Assembly: GCF_000423625.1 (NCBI RefSeq)
Contig: NZ_AUII01000008.1
Location: forward strand, 1-64,000
Length of the DNA stretch: 64,000 bases
Origin: Pseudonocardia asaccharolytica DSM 44247 = NBRC 16224
GTDB lineage: Bacteria; Actinomycetota; Actinomycetes; Mycobacteriales; Pseudonocardiaceae
Reading direction: 5' to 3'
Shown here: positions 25,263 through 33,213 of the stretch, piece by piece
Numbering within the stretch: position 1 is the first letter of the stretch
How the letters are laid out: every line of letters begins with the position of its first letter
Program-made: the position numbers and the translations under genes
The notes under the pieces: model-generated
Databases searched by the model: none
What the model saw: only the letters and a program-made list of their open reading frames with translations
What the model was told of the DNA's origin: nothing

Positions 25263-25520
25263 CCGGTGCTCCCTCCTCGGCGGTGGGACCAGTGAACCGG
25301 AGGATCGGCGCTCGCAGCCCCGCTACGAGGGACGATGCGGGACAAGACCCGGGAAAATCCCTTACCGCCCCCACCCCGCGGACACCGCGATCCCGGTGCG
25401 AGACAGCCGAGGAACCGGACCCGATCCGGATGGCAGGGAGCTCGGCGCTGCCTAACTTTTTGGGCAACCGGATCGAGCGGTCCGGCGGGCACCACAGCCC
25501 CGACCCACCGAGGAGAAACC
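25263..25520. promoter_or_regulatory. divergent promoter region between Hsp70-like and acidic-repeat genes
   Basis: A 258-bp region between divergent starts. It contains the only runs of A/T for several kb (GGGAAAATCCC at about 25350, palindromic, and CTAACTTTTTGGG near 25452). GGGAAAATCCC is a perfect inverted repeat around AAAAT and could be an operator. No firm -10/-35 assignment is possible. Confidence 0.45.
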
Positions 25521-26012
25521 ATGAGCAGCCCGTTCAACCTCAACGCCTTCCTGTCCGAGCTGAACCAGGACCTGGACCTCGACCAGGACGCGGCCCAGGA
25601 GGCCGAGTCCGCGCAGGTCGGAGAGCAGGAGAACGAGCAGAACGTCGGCCAGAACGCCGAGCAGGACCAGGACGTCATCACCGCCGTCGAGACCGAGGGC
25701 GGCCGTGGCGGCGACGGTGGCACCGCGGTCGGCGGCGACAGCGACATCGACCAGGACGGCGAGGTCAACATCAACTTCGGCGACAGCCGCGGTGGTGACG
25801 CGGACGCCAGCGGCGGCGACGGCGGCGACGCCGCCTCCATCGTCGACGTGGACGCCGACCAGGACCTCGACCAGGACGCCGACGTGGACTCCGACCAGGA
25901 CCTCGACCAGGACACCGACCAGGTCCTGGCCTCGAACCAGGAAGCCGACGCCGACGCCGAGGCCGACGTCGAGGCCGAGCAGGAGCAGGAGGACTTCGAC
26001 ATCCCCGTCTGA
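25521..26012 (+). CDS. extremely acidic Asp/Gln-repeat protein
   Basis: A 163-aa protein: MSSPFNLNAFLSELNQDLDL then low-complexity sequence dominated by D, Q, E, G and A. The first part is E/Q/N-rich (EQENEQNVGQNAEQDQD), the middle has Gly/Asp blocks (GGRGGDGG, GGDADASGGDGG) and the end is a DxDQDLDQD repeat followed by ADAEADVEAEQEQED. Basic residues are almost absent. The first 20 residues (NLNAFLSEL) loosely resemble the IniB N-terminal helix. No signal peptide. AGGAGA precedes the ATG. A strong terminator follows. Function unknown; probably disordered, possibly ion-binding or scaffold-like. Confidence 0.78.
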   Translation: MSSPFNLNAFLSELNQDLDLDQDAAQEAESAQVGEQENEQNVGQNAEQDQDVITAVETEGGRGGDGGTAVGGDSDIDQDGEVNINFGDSRGGDADASGGDGGDAASIVDVDADQDLDQDADVDSDQDLDQDTDQVLASNQEADADAEADVEAEQEQEDFDIPV

Positions 26013-26035
26013 CGTCTGACGCACGCCGAGCAGCA

Positions 26036-26067
26036 GCCGGCCCCGCCCGCGGCAGGGCGGGGCCGGC
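26036..26067 (+). terminator. perfect 13-bp GC hairpin after the acidic-repeat gene
   Basis: GCCGGCCCCGCCC and its exact complement flank a 6-nt loop (26049-26054), 24 nt after the stop, followed by CTTCC. It is a typical actinobacterial terminator without a U-tract and would partly separate this gene from the IniB-like gene. Confidence 0.75.
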
Positions 26068-26109
26068 TTCCGCATTCCACCCCGCCCTTTCCACCAGGAG
26101 GAGCACGAC

Positions 26110-26820
26110 ATGGCCGCCATGACCGACCTCATCGACTTCCTGCTCAAGCTGATGCGCGACCCCGACGCCCGGGCGCAGTTCGACCAGAACCCGGAGCAGG
26201 CCCTGCAACAGAACGACCTCGCGGGCGTGAGCGGCGATGACGTGCGCGACGCCCGCCTGCTGCTCGCCGACCGCGGCGACGTCCGGTCCACGAGCGATGC
26301 CTCGCCGCCGGCGCGGGGCACGGGCGATCCGGTCCGCGAGATCCAGCACACGACGACCGCCTATGAACCCGTCCGCGAGGTCGTGATGAACCAGCACACC
26401 GAGCAGATCACCAATATCACGAACAACGTCAACATCGATGACCGGGACACGATCATCGACGACCGCGACGTCATCAATATCGATGACCGCGACATCGACA
26501 TCGATATCGATGACCGCGACGTCGACGTCGACATCGACAAGTCCGATGACGACATCACGGTCATCGAGGATTCCTTCAACCAGGACAACGACACCGAGGT
26601 CACCGCGATCGACGACTCGTTCAACGAGAACACCGAGGTCACGGCGATCAACGAGTCGTTCAACGAGTCCGCGGCCACGACGACGGCCGAGGACCTCGGC
26701 GGCGATCCGGGCGGCACGCTCCCCGACGACGCCGCCACGACCACGGCCGAGGACCTCGGCGGCGATCCGGTCGGTAACGAGGCCGAGGCCACCGACGACG
26801 CCGTCGAGACCGTCGTCTGA
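26110..26820 (+). CDS. IniB-like protein with Asp-rich strand repeats
   Basis: A 236-aa protein. Residues 1-60 match the IniB N-terminal domain (MTDLIDFLLKLMRDPDARAQFDQNPEQALQ, quoted in part). From about residue 95 a repeat zone begins with TNITNNVN and then successive IDDRD units alternating hydrophobic and Asp residues (IDDRDVIN, IDDRDIDID, IDDRDVDVDID), followed by three TAI(D/N)(D/E)SFNE units and two AEDLGGDP units. The alternation suggests a beta-stacked, possibly cation-binding rod. No signal peptide. In mycobacteria iniB precedes iniA and iniC, as it does here. CAGGAGGAG before ATG. Confidence 0.8.
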   Translation: MAAMTDLIDFLLKLMRDPDARAQFDQNPEQALQQNDLAGVSGDDVRDARLLLADRGDVRSTSDASPPARGTGDPVREIQHTTTAYEPVREVVMNQHTEQITNITNNVNIDDRDTIIDDRDVINIDDRDIDIDIDDRDVDVDIDKSDDDITVIEDSFNQDNDTEVTAIDDSFNENTEVTAINESFNESAATTTAEDLGGDPGGTLPDDAATTTAEDLGGDPVGNEAEATDDAVETVV

Positions 26821-26837
26821 TCCGGGGAGGGGCAGCA

Positions 26838-28736
26838 GTGGCACCCACCGCACCGGTCGAGGTTGTGGACTTCGCCCTGGCCACGATTGCCCGCTACGGC
26901 CGGCCCGACCTGGAGGCGCGGCTGTGGCAGGCGCGCGTCCGGCTGACCGACGACAGCGTCCGGGTCCTGGTCGTCGGCGAGTTCAAGCAGGGCAAGAGCA
27001 TGTTGGTCAACGGCCTGGTCGGCGCCCCGGTCTGCCCGGTCGCCGACGATGTGGCCACGGCGGTGCCGACGGTCGTCCGGCACGCCGAGACGGTCACGGT
27101 GACCGTGGTCCGCGTGCTCAACCCCGAGGACGATCTGGCCGAGCAACGCACCGAGCGGGTCGAGGTGCCCGTGGAGGAGCTCGCCGACCACGTCGGTGAG
27201 GGGGGCAATCCCGGTAACCGGAAGGGGCTCGCCTGCGTCGAGGTCGGGGTGCCACGCCCGATCCTGGCCGGGGGCCTCGAGCTGGTCGACACCCCCGGGG
27301 TCGGCGGGTTGTCGTCGGTGCACGGGTCGGCAACGATGGCGGCCCTCCCGTCGGCGGACGCGATCCTGCTCGTCTCCGACGCCTCGCAGGAGTACACCGC
27401 GCCGGAGCTGACGTTCCTGCGCCAGGCGGTCGCGGTCTGCCCCAACGTGGCGTGCGTGCTGACGAAGAACGACCTCTACCCCGAGTGGCGGCGCGTCGCC
27501 GAGCTCGACGAGGCCCATCTGGCCGCGGCCGGCGTCGGCGCCCAGCTGTTCCCGGTCTCCTCCACCCTGCGCTGGCAGGCCGTGCTCGACAACGATTCCG
27601 CGCTCAACGAGGAGTCCGGCTACCCGGCGCTCGTGCGCTACCTGCGCCGCCGCGTCCTCGGTCAGGCCGACCGGCTGGGGCGCCGCTCGACGGCCCAGGA
27701 CGTGCTGGCGGTCACCGGGCAGCTCGCCGAAGGCCTGCGGGCGGAGCAGGCCGCCCAGCGCGACCCGGAGTCGGTCCAGGAGCTCGTCACCCGGCTGACC
27801 GAGGCGCAGCAGCGGGCCACCGAGCTGAGGGAACGTTCCGCGCGCTGGCAGCAGACCCTCGGTGACGGCGTCGCCGACCTCAACGCCGATATCGACCACG
27901 ACCTGCGCGAGCGCATGCGCGAGATCGCCCGGGTTGCCGAGGACACGCTCAGCGCAGGCGGCGATCCGACGAAGACGTGGGACGAATTCGCGCGCTGGGT
28001 GCAGCAGGAAGTGGCGGCCGCCGCCTCGGCGAACTTCGTCTGGGCCACCCAGCGGGCCCGATGGCTGGCCCGCCGGGTCGCGGAGCACTTCTCGGAGGAC
28101 AGCGACCAGCTGGTGCCGACGCTGCGCGCCGAGACCATCGTCCCGCAGCGGTCGGTGCAGCCGCCGACCATGCGCGAGGTCGAGCCGTGGGGCATCGGCC
28201 AGAAGGCGTTGACCGGGCTGAAGGGCAGCTACACCGGGATGCTGATGTTCGGGATGCTCGGGACCCTCGTCGGGCTGTCGTCCATCGTCAACCCGCTCTC
28301 GATCGGCGCCGGCCTCGTGTTGGGCGGCAGGGCCATCGGCGATGAGCGCAAGCGTCTCGTCACGCGCCGCCAGAACGAGGCGAAGACCGCGGTGCGCCGC
28401 CATGTCGACGACGTGATCTTCCAGGTGGGCAAGGACTCCCGCGACCGGCTGCGCGCGGTGCAGCGTGAGCTGCGCGACCACTTCACCGAGCAGGCCGACC
28501 AGGCCAAGCGCTCGCTGCAGGAGGCGGTGCGGGCCGCCGAGACCTCGGTGAAGACCTCGAAGGCCGAACAGGAGCGCAGGCTGCGCGAGATCCCGACCGA
28601 GCTGGCGAAGCTGGAGGAGGTGCGGCGCGCCGCCAAGGCCCTGCTCCAGCAGGCCCCCGCGAAACCGGCCTCCGCGAAACCGGCCCCCGCCGAGGGCGCC
28701 GGCACCGCGGCACCGGAGCGGGTGCAGGCGGGATGA
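26838..28736 (+). CDS. iniA: dynamin-like GTPase, IniA type
   Basis: A 632-aa protein from GTG 26838 with GGGGAGG upstream. GTPase motifs: P-loop GEFKQGKSMLVNGLVG (about residues 47-62), switch-I region with VATAVPT, switch-II DTPGVGGL, and TKND (G4). A helical stalk follows. A hydrophobic paddle near 465-500 (MLMFGMLGTLVGLSSIV, LSIGAGLVLGG) matches the membrane-binding tip of bacterial dynamins, then coiled-coil and an Ala/Pro-rich end. Mycobacterial IniA mediates membrane fission and is induced by cell-wall inhibitors. It overlaps iniC by ATGA, so the two are likely partners. Confidence 0.87.
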   Translation: MAPTAPVEVVDFALATIARYGRPDLEARLWQARVRLTDDSVRVLVVGEFKQGKSMLVNGLVGAPVCPVADDVATAVPTVVRHAETVTVTVVRVLNPEDDLAEQRTERVEVPVEELADHVGEGGNPGNRKGLACVEVGVPRPILAGGLELVDTPGVGGLSSVHGSATMAALPSADAILLVSDASQEYTAPELTFLRQAVAVCPNVACVLTKNDLYPEWRRVAELDEAHLAAAGVGAQLFPVSSTLRWQAVLDNDSALNEESGYPALVRYLRRRVLGQADRLGRRSTAQDVLAVTGQLAEGLRAEQAAQRDPESVQELVTRLTEAQQRATELRERSARWQQTLGDGVADLNADIDHDLRERMREIARVAEDTLSAGGDPTKTWDEFARWVQQEVAAAASANFVWATQRARWLARRVAEHFSEDSDQLVPTLRAETIVPQRSVQPPTMREVEPWGIGQKALTGLKGSYTGMLMFGMLGTLVGLSSIVNPLSIGAGLVLGGRAIGDERKRLVTRRQNEAKTAVRRHVDDVIFQVGKDSRDRLRAVQRELRDHFTEQADQAKRSLQEAVRAAETSVKTSKAEQERRLREIPTELAKLEEVRRAAKALLQQAPAKPASAKPAPAEGAGTAAPERVQAG

Positions 28737-30247
28737 ACGGCCATCCGCCGGCCCGGCCGTACGCAGCGCTGTCCGATGCCGTGCGCCAGGCTCTCCGGCA
28801 CGCGATGCACGTCTACCGCGACCGTCCGCGCACCGCCGCCCTGCTGCGCGACCAGCTGGACCGGCTCGACGAGCCGTTGCGCGTCGCGATCGCCGGGAAG
28901 GTCAAGGCAGGTAAGTCGACGCTGCTCAACGCGCTGGTCGGGGAGCCGGTCGCACCCACCGACGCCGGGGAGTGCACCCGCGTGGTCACCTGGTACCGCG
29001 ATGGGCACAGCCCCCGAGTGGTCATGTACCCGCGATCGGGCGCACCGGTCCCGCTGCCGGTCGTCCGCCGGGATGGGGCACTCGTCATCGACCTGAAGGG
29101 CACGCCGGCCGAGGAGCTGGACCGGCTCGTGGTCGACTGGCCCTCGCACGGCCTGCGCGGCACCACGTTGATCGACACCCCGGGGATCGCGTCGATGTCC
29201 ACCCAGACCGCGCGGCGCACCCTGACCTTCATCGACCCCGAGGAGGACGACACCCCCACCGAGGCCGACGCGGTTGTCTACCTGATGCGCCACCTGCACA
29301 CCACCGATATCGACCTGCTCGAGGCGTTCCGGGACCAGGGAGTGGCCAGCGCCGGGGCCGTCAACGCGATCGCGGTGATCTCGCGGGCCGACGAGATCGG
29401 CGCCGGGCGGATCGACGCGATGGTCTCGGCAAGGTCGATCGCCCAGCGCTACCGGGCCGAGCCGACCGTGCGCGGGCTCTGCCAGGATGTGGTCGCCGTC
29501 GCGGGGTTGCTCGCCGAGACCGGCCGCACCCTGCGGCACGCCGAGTTCGCCGCACTGGCCCGGCTGATCCGGATCCCGCGCGCGGAGCTGGAGGCCGCGC
29601 TGCTGTCCGTCGACCGCTTCCGCCGCGCGGAGGGGGCCGTGGCCGATGCGGTCGACGCGGGGGAGAACCGCGACGCCCTGCTGCGCCGGTTCGGCCTGTT
29701 CGGCATCAGGCTGGGCACCACCCTCATCCGGCAGGGCACGACCGACAGCCCCGCGCTGGCCGCGGAGCTCGTCGCCCGCAGCGGCCTGCCCGACCTGCAG
29801 CGGGTGCTGCACACCCAGTTCACCCAGCGGCGCGACCTGCTCAAGGCCCGCTCGGCGCTGCTGGCCCTGGAGCGCGTGCTGCGGGCCGACGGCCGCACCG
29901 AGGGCCCGCTCGTCAGGGAGGTCGAGCGGATCCTCGCTAACGCGCACGAGTTCACCGAGCTGCGGCTGCTCGGCGCGTTGCGGTCGGGTGTGGTCAGGCT
30001 GCCGCGGGAGATGGCCGGGGAGGCCGAACGGCTGCTGGGGGCAGCCGGTCCGGCCCCGCAGGTGCGTCTGGGGTTGCCCGCGGGCTCCGGGGAGGCGGAA
30101 CTGCGCAATGCCGCGCTCACGACGCTGCACCGATGGCAGAACCACGCGGTGAACCCGTTGTTCGGGCGCACCGCGACGGAGGCGTGTCACGTGGTCATCC
30201 GAACCTGCGAGGGGATCATCGCCGCACTCACACCCCGGTACCCCTGA
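28733..30247 (+). CDS. iniC: dynamin-like GTPase, IniC type
   Basis: A 504-aa protein coupled to iniA by ATGA. It has a P-loop GKVKAGKSTLLNALVG (about 54-69), the threonine of switch I in GECTRVVTWY, switch II IDTPGIAS, and ISRADE as the G4 region. The C-terminal half is helical without an obvious long hydrophobic paddle, in line with IniC being the partner subunit. Bacterial dynamins often work as pairs encoded in tandem. The gene is followed by the paired palindromic element and then the LuxR-type gene. Confidence 0.85.
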   Translation: MNGHPPARPYAALSDAVRQALRHAMHVYRDRPRTAALLRDQLDRLDEPLRVAIAGKVKAGKSTLLNALVGEPVAPTDAGECTRVVTWYRDGHSPRVVMYPRSGAPVPLPVVRRDGALVIDLKGTPAEELDRLVVDWPSHGLRGTTLIDTPGIASMSTQTARRTLTFIDPEEDDTPTEADAVVYLMRHLHTTDIDLLEAFRDQGVASAGAVNAIAVISRADEIGAGRIDAMVSARSIAQRYRAEPTVRGLCQDVVAVAGLLAETGRTLRHAEFAALARLIRIPRAELEAALLSVDRFRRAEGAVADAVDAGENRDALLRRFGLFGIRLGTTLIRQGTTDSPALAAELVARSGLPDLQRVLHTQFTQRRDLLKARSALLALERVLRADGRTEGPLVREVERILANAHEFTELRLLGALRSGVVRLPREMAGEAERLLGAAGPAPQVRLGLPAGSGEAELRNAALTTLHRWQNHAVNPLFGRTATEACHVVIRTCEGIIAALTPRYP

Positions 30248-30248
30248 A

Positions 30249-30310
30249 CGTTATGGCTCCTCAACGCGCAACCCTCGCCCCGCTCCCGGACGTTATGGAG
30301 CCATAACGCG
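30249..30310. repeat. paired palindromic element CGTTATGG..CCATAACG, units 42 nt apart
   Basis: Unit 1 is CGTTATGGCTCCTCAACGCG (30249-30268). Unit 2 begins 42 nt later and is a perfect palindrome, CGTTATGGAGCCATAACG (30291-30308), followed again by CG. Unit 1's first 12 bases also pair exactly with 30297-30308. The element lies 1 nt after the iniC stop and is related to the one at 47829. A terminator or mobile palindrome is possible. Confidence 0.8.
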
Positions 30311-30588
30311 CAGGGAGAGACCGCGGGAGAGACCGGGGACAACCCCCGTCCGGCGTGGGGGATGGCTCCGCGGGCCCGGGGGCACACACCATCGCTCGCG
30401 CCGGATCCCGCCGCCACGATGTGCGTGGCGGATGCGCCGACCGATGGCCGCTTCGGCGCACCAGGACGGGAGGGCCCTCGGACATGTCTGCGCACACCGC
30501 GGTCCGTGAACGTCAGGCGCATCGACCACCGGCCGTGCGCGCGGACACAGACCGTCGCGCCGGTATGGCCGAACATGGGGGCGCGACG
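30311..30588. other. leader region of the LuxR-type gene
   Basis: Together with the palindromic element this is a 340-bp gap. Codon bias in the frame upstream of 30589 is poor (many rare Arg/His/Thr codons), so it is treated as non-coding. No clear -10/-35 pair is visible. Confidence 0.4.
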
Positions 30589-32142
30589 ATGAGCCGACCG
30601 GGGGGCGCGGTGATGGACATGCCGACGACAACAGCCCAGATGCACGGGGTTCACGACGATGTGACGGCCGAACCCGTCGACCTGGGTGTCGAGCGGCTCT
30701 GGCGGGACGGCGCGGTCCTCGAGGCCATCAACGCCGCGGACCAGGTCCTCTCCGGCGGCGCCGACATAGACTGCCGCGCGGCGGGTGTGGCCGCCGCGGC
30801 CGCCGCGGCCGATGGCGCCCTGCGCGACGCAGCCGTTCGCTGGCGCGGCGTCGCGGCCGCGCTCCCGGACAGCCGGGGGGCCTGGGCCCGTGGTCGGGCC
30901 GCGCTCGCGACCGCGCTCGCCGGTGACCTGGAGGCCGCCGCCGCCGACCTCATCGCCGCGCGCGACGCGCTGCCCGATCCGGCGCCCCGCGGGCTCACCG
31001 TGCTGCTCGACGGTGTCGACGCCACGGTGGAGGCCCAGCGCGGCGACCCGGCCATGGCCGCGCGCCGCCTCGCCGGGCTGGCGGCGGCGACGGTGCCCGC
31101 TGACCCACTGACCGTCGAACGCTGGGACGAGCTCGCCGTCACCATCCTCGCCGCCGCGGGCGACGACCGCACGGCGCGCGCGATGCTCGCCGCGCACGAC
31201 CACCACCGGCCGTCGACCCCGCGACACCGGCTGCTCACCGCTTGGCTCGACCTGCGGGCGGGGCGGCTGGCCGAGGCCCGCAGGGGGCTGGCGGCCGCGG
31301 CCGAGACACAGGTCCTGCGGCGCAACGCCGTCCTGGCGGCCGCCGTCAGCGTCGGGTTGGTCCGGCGCTGCGGCGACGAGGCCGCGCTGGCCGCGACGTG
31401 GCATCGTGTTGCGCCGGTGGTGGTGGGGGCCGATGTGGAGCCGCTCCTGCTCGACATCTGGGGCGAGCTCGCGGCCGCGGCCGCGCAGGTATCACCCCCG
31501 GACGGCGACACCCTCACCGATGCGATGGCGGCGGCGGTTGCCAGGGCCGGCGCCCCGGCGTGGGGTGTCGCGACCGAGCAATGGTGGCGGCTGCAGCGGG
31601 CCGTCGCCGTCGGTGACCGGGCCACGGTCTCGTCGGCTGCGGAGCAGCTCGAGGTGCTGCTCGGCCCCGGCTCCGACCCCCGATCCAACTCTGTGGCGGC
31701 GATGGCCGCAGCGGCCTGGACCTGGACCGCGGTGCTGGCCGGAGACGTCGACGCTACTGCGGTGTCCGCCGTGGCTCGCGGGCTCGCCGAGGCCGGGCGG
31801 CCGCGGGAGGCGGCGGCGCTCTGCCGTGCCGCGGCCGAGCGGGCCACCGAGCCCGCCGTCGCCCGAGAGCTGCTCGCGCGGTCCCGCGGGCTGGCCGGCA
31901 CGTCGTCGGGCGAGGACCGGGAACCCGCCGGAGGACTGTCCGAGCGGGAGCGCGAGGTGGGCGCTCTCGTGCTCGACGGACTCACCCAGAAGCAGATCGG
32001 TGCACGGCTGTTCATCTCGCCGAAAACGGTGGAACAGCATGTCGCGCGGCTGCGCCAGAAGCTGGGGGCGGCCAACCGCGCGCAGCTCGTCGCCGCGCTG
32101 CGGTCCCGGCTGTCGGCCGGCTCGGTCGGCGTGGTCAGCTGA
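30589..32142 (+). CDS. LuxR-type transcriptional regulator with helical-repeat sensor
   Basis: About 517 aa (start at ATG 30589 or 30613; both follow G-rich sites). Most of the protein is an Ala/Leu-rich array of helical pairs resembling TPR-type repeats. The last 65 residues are a LuxR/NarL helix-turn-helix (LSEREREVGALVLDGLTQKQ, then IGARLFISPKTVEQHVARLR). There is no P-loop, unlike the large ATPase-LuxR regulator IniR of mycobacteria, but the position beside iniBAC-like genes suggests it controls them. Target site unknown. Confidence 0.75.
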   Translation: MSRPGGAVMDMPTTTAQMHGVHDDVTAEPVDLGVERLWRDGAVLEAINAADQVLSGGADIDCRAAGVAAAAAAADGALRDAAVRWRGVAAALPDSRGAWARGRAALATALAGDLEAAAADLIAARDALPDPAPRGLTVLLDGVDATVEAQRGDPAMAARRLAGLAAATVPADPLTVERWDELAVTILAAAGDDRTARAMLAAHDHHRPSTPRHRLLTAWLDLRAGRLAEARRGLAAAAETQVLRRNAVLAAAVSVGLVRRCGDEAALAATWHRVAPVVVGADVEPLLLDIWGELAAAAAQVSPPDGDTLTDAMAAAVARAGAPAWGVATEQWWRLQRAVAVGDRATVSSAAEQLEVLLGPGSDPRSNSVAAMAAAAWTWTAVLAGDVDATAVSAVARGLAEAGRPREAAALCRAAAERATEPAVARELLARSRGLAGTSSGEDREPAGGLSEREREVGALVLDGLTQKQIGARLFISPKTVEQHVARLRQKLGAANRAQLVAALRSRLSAGSVGVVS

Positions 32143-32230
32143 TCGTCTCCGTCTCCGCGACGGCGTTCTCGAGGCACCCGCAGCCACCATGCTGCGACCG
32201 GGTTGTCGCTGTATGCCAGCTGCGGCGGGG

Positions 32231-32794
32231 TCAGCCGGCTGCGCCGTCGGCCGGATCGTCGCCGGGTGGTCCCCCGGCCGGCATCAGCACCGTGGACAGC
32301 AGGCGCCTGACCCGGCCCGGGACGGGCGGGTTGTGCAGACGGGCGGCGACGGCCGTGCGCACCTCGGCGAGCAGCGCGTCCAGCTCGGCGTCGGTGAGCC
32401 ACAGCGCCGCCTGCCGGTAGCCCACCCCGTCCTGTCGCGGGTCGACGTCGTCGCGGTCGAGGTAGCGGTCGAAGTCGGCGAGCAGACCGGCGACGAACGC
32501 GGTGAAGGCCCGCCGGTGGTCGGCCGGGGTCATGGCTGCGAGCGCGTCGTCGTCGACCTCGGCCGAGCCGTGGGGTAACCGGTAGGTCCGTTCCACCGCC
32601 CCCCGGACTCGCTGCTCCGCGACGACCGTCAGCACGCCGGCCTCGGCGAGCAGGGCCACGTGCCGGTAGAGCGTCGCCGGCGCGATATCGGGCAGGTCGC
32701 CGCGCAGATCGGACGTGGTCCGATCGCGGCCGTCGAGCAGGGCCCTCAGGATGCGCAGCCGCACCGGGTGGAGCAGCAGATCCGCCGTCGCCAT
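32231..32794 (-). CDS. ArsR-like winged-helix regulator
   Basis: A 187-aa protein starting MATADLLLHPVRLRILRAL, with an ArsR/PadR-like winged helix (TTSDLRGDLPDIAPATLYRHV, quoted in part; LLAEAGVLTVVAEQRVRG) and a helical C-terminal half (DHRRAFTAFVAGLLADFDR; LTDAELDALLAEVRTAV). No cysteine metal site is evident. AGGTGAT precedes the ATG. It is divergent from the DUF-type/hydrolase pair across a short A/T-rich region and is probably their repressor. Confidence 0.8.
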   Translation of the reverse strand: MATADLLLHPVRLRILRALLDGRDRTTSDLRGDLPDIAPATLYRHVALLAEAGVLTVVAEQRVRGAVERTYRLPHGSAEVDDDALAAMTPADHRRAFTAFVAGLLADFDRYLDRDDVDPRQDGVGYRQAALWLTDAELDALLAEVRTAVAARLHNPPVPGRVRRLLSTVLMPAGGPPGDDPADGAAG

Positions 32795-32799
32795 CACAT

Positions 32800-32862
32800 C
32801 ACCTCGCCAAAATGCTCTCACAAATGATACTTTTCTCAAAGTAGAGAATTATGGGAGGAAGC
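32800..32862. promoter_or_regulatory. A/T-rich divergent operator region
   Basis: Sixty-odd bases of unusually low GC between divergent genes. On the reverse strand it contains direct repeats TTTGAGAAA and TTTGTGAGAG about 17 nt apart, a candidate site for the adjacent ArsR-like protein. GGGAGGAA is the ribosome-binding site for the rightward gene. Confidence 0.45.
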
Positions 32863-33213
32863 ATGGCGGTACTGCGAAGGGACGGCCAGGACCTCGTTCT
32901 GGAGCTCACCGTCGGTGAGAAGGTCTGGGGCCTGCACGGCGACGTACGGGTGCCGATGTCCGCGGTCCGGCGGGTCACGGTCGCCGACAAACCGCTGGCG
33001 GCCGTGCGGGGGTTGCGCGCGCCCGGTCTCGCCGTGCCGGGCCGGACGAAGATCGGCACCTGGCGCCGCCGCGGCGGGAAGTCGTTCGCCGTCGTGCGTT
33101 CCGGACGTCCGGCCGTGCGGGTCGCGCTGGCCGGCGCGCCGTTCGAGGAGCTGCTGGTCAGCGTCGACGAGCCGGAGCGGGTGGCGCGCGAGCTGCGCGG
33201 AGGACGTCGATGA
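32863..33213 (+). CDS. small beta-rich hypothetical protein
   Basis: A 116-aa protein MAVLRRDGQDLVLELTVGEK... with alternating strands (VWGLHGDVRVPMSAVRRVTV; KSFAVVRSGRPAVRVAL). The end, LVSVDEPERVARELRGGRR, resembles bacterial PH-like domain proteins of the sort encoded in membrane/stress operons. The start is at 32863 rather than 32851 because GGAGGA lies between the two ATGs. It overlaps the hydrolase gene by ATGA. Exact family uncertain. Confidence 0.65.
   Translation: MAVLRRDGQDLVLELTVGEKVWGLHGDVRVPMSAVRRVTVADKPLAAVRGLRAPGLAVPGRTKIGTWRRRGGKSFAVVRSGRPAVRVALAGAPFEELLVSVDEPERVARELRGGRR

Noticed and set aside
25840..25940. Short tandem DNA repeats that could suggest a CRISPR or VNTR
   Set aside because: They are in-frame codons for the Asp/Gln protein repeat, with no spacer structure.
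30355..30588. N-terminal extension of the LuxR-type regulator
   Set aside because: Codon usage and residue composition differ from the rest of the protein, and G-rich ribosome-binding sites precede the later ATGs.
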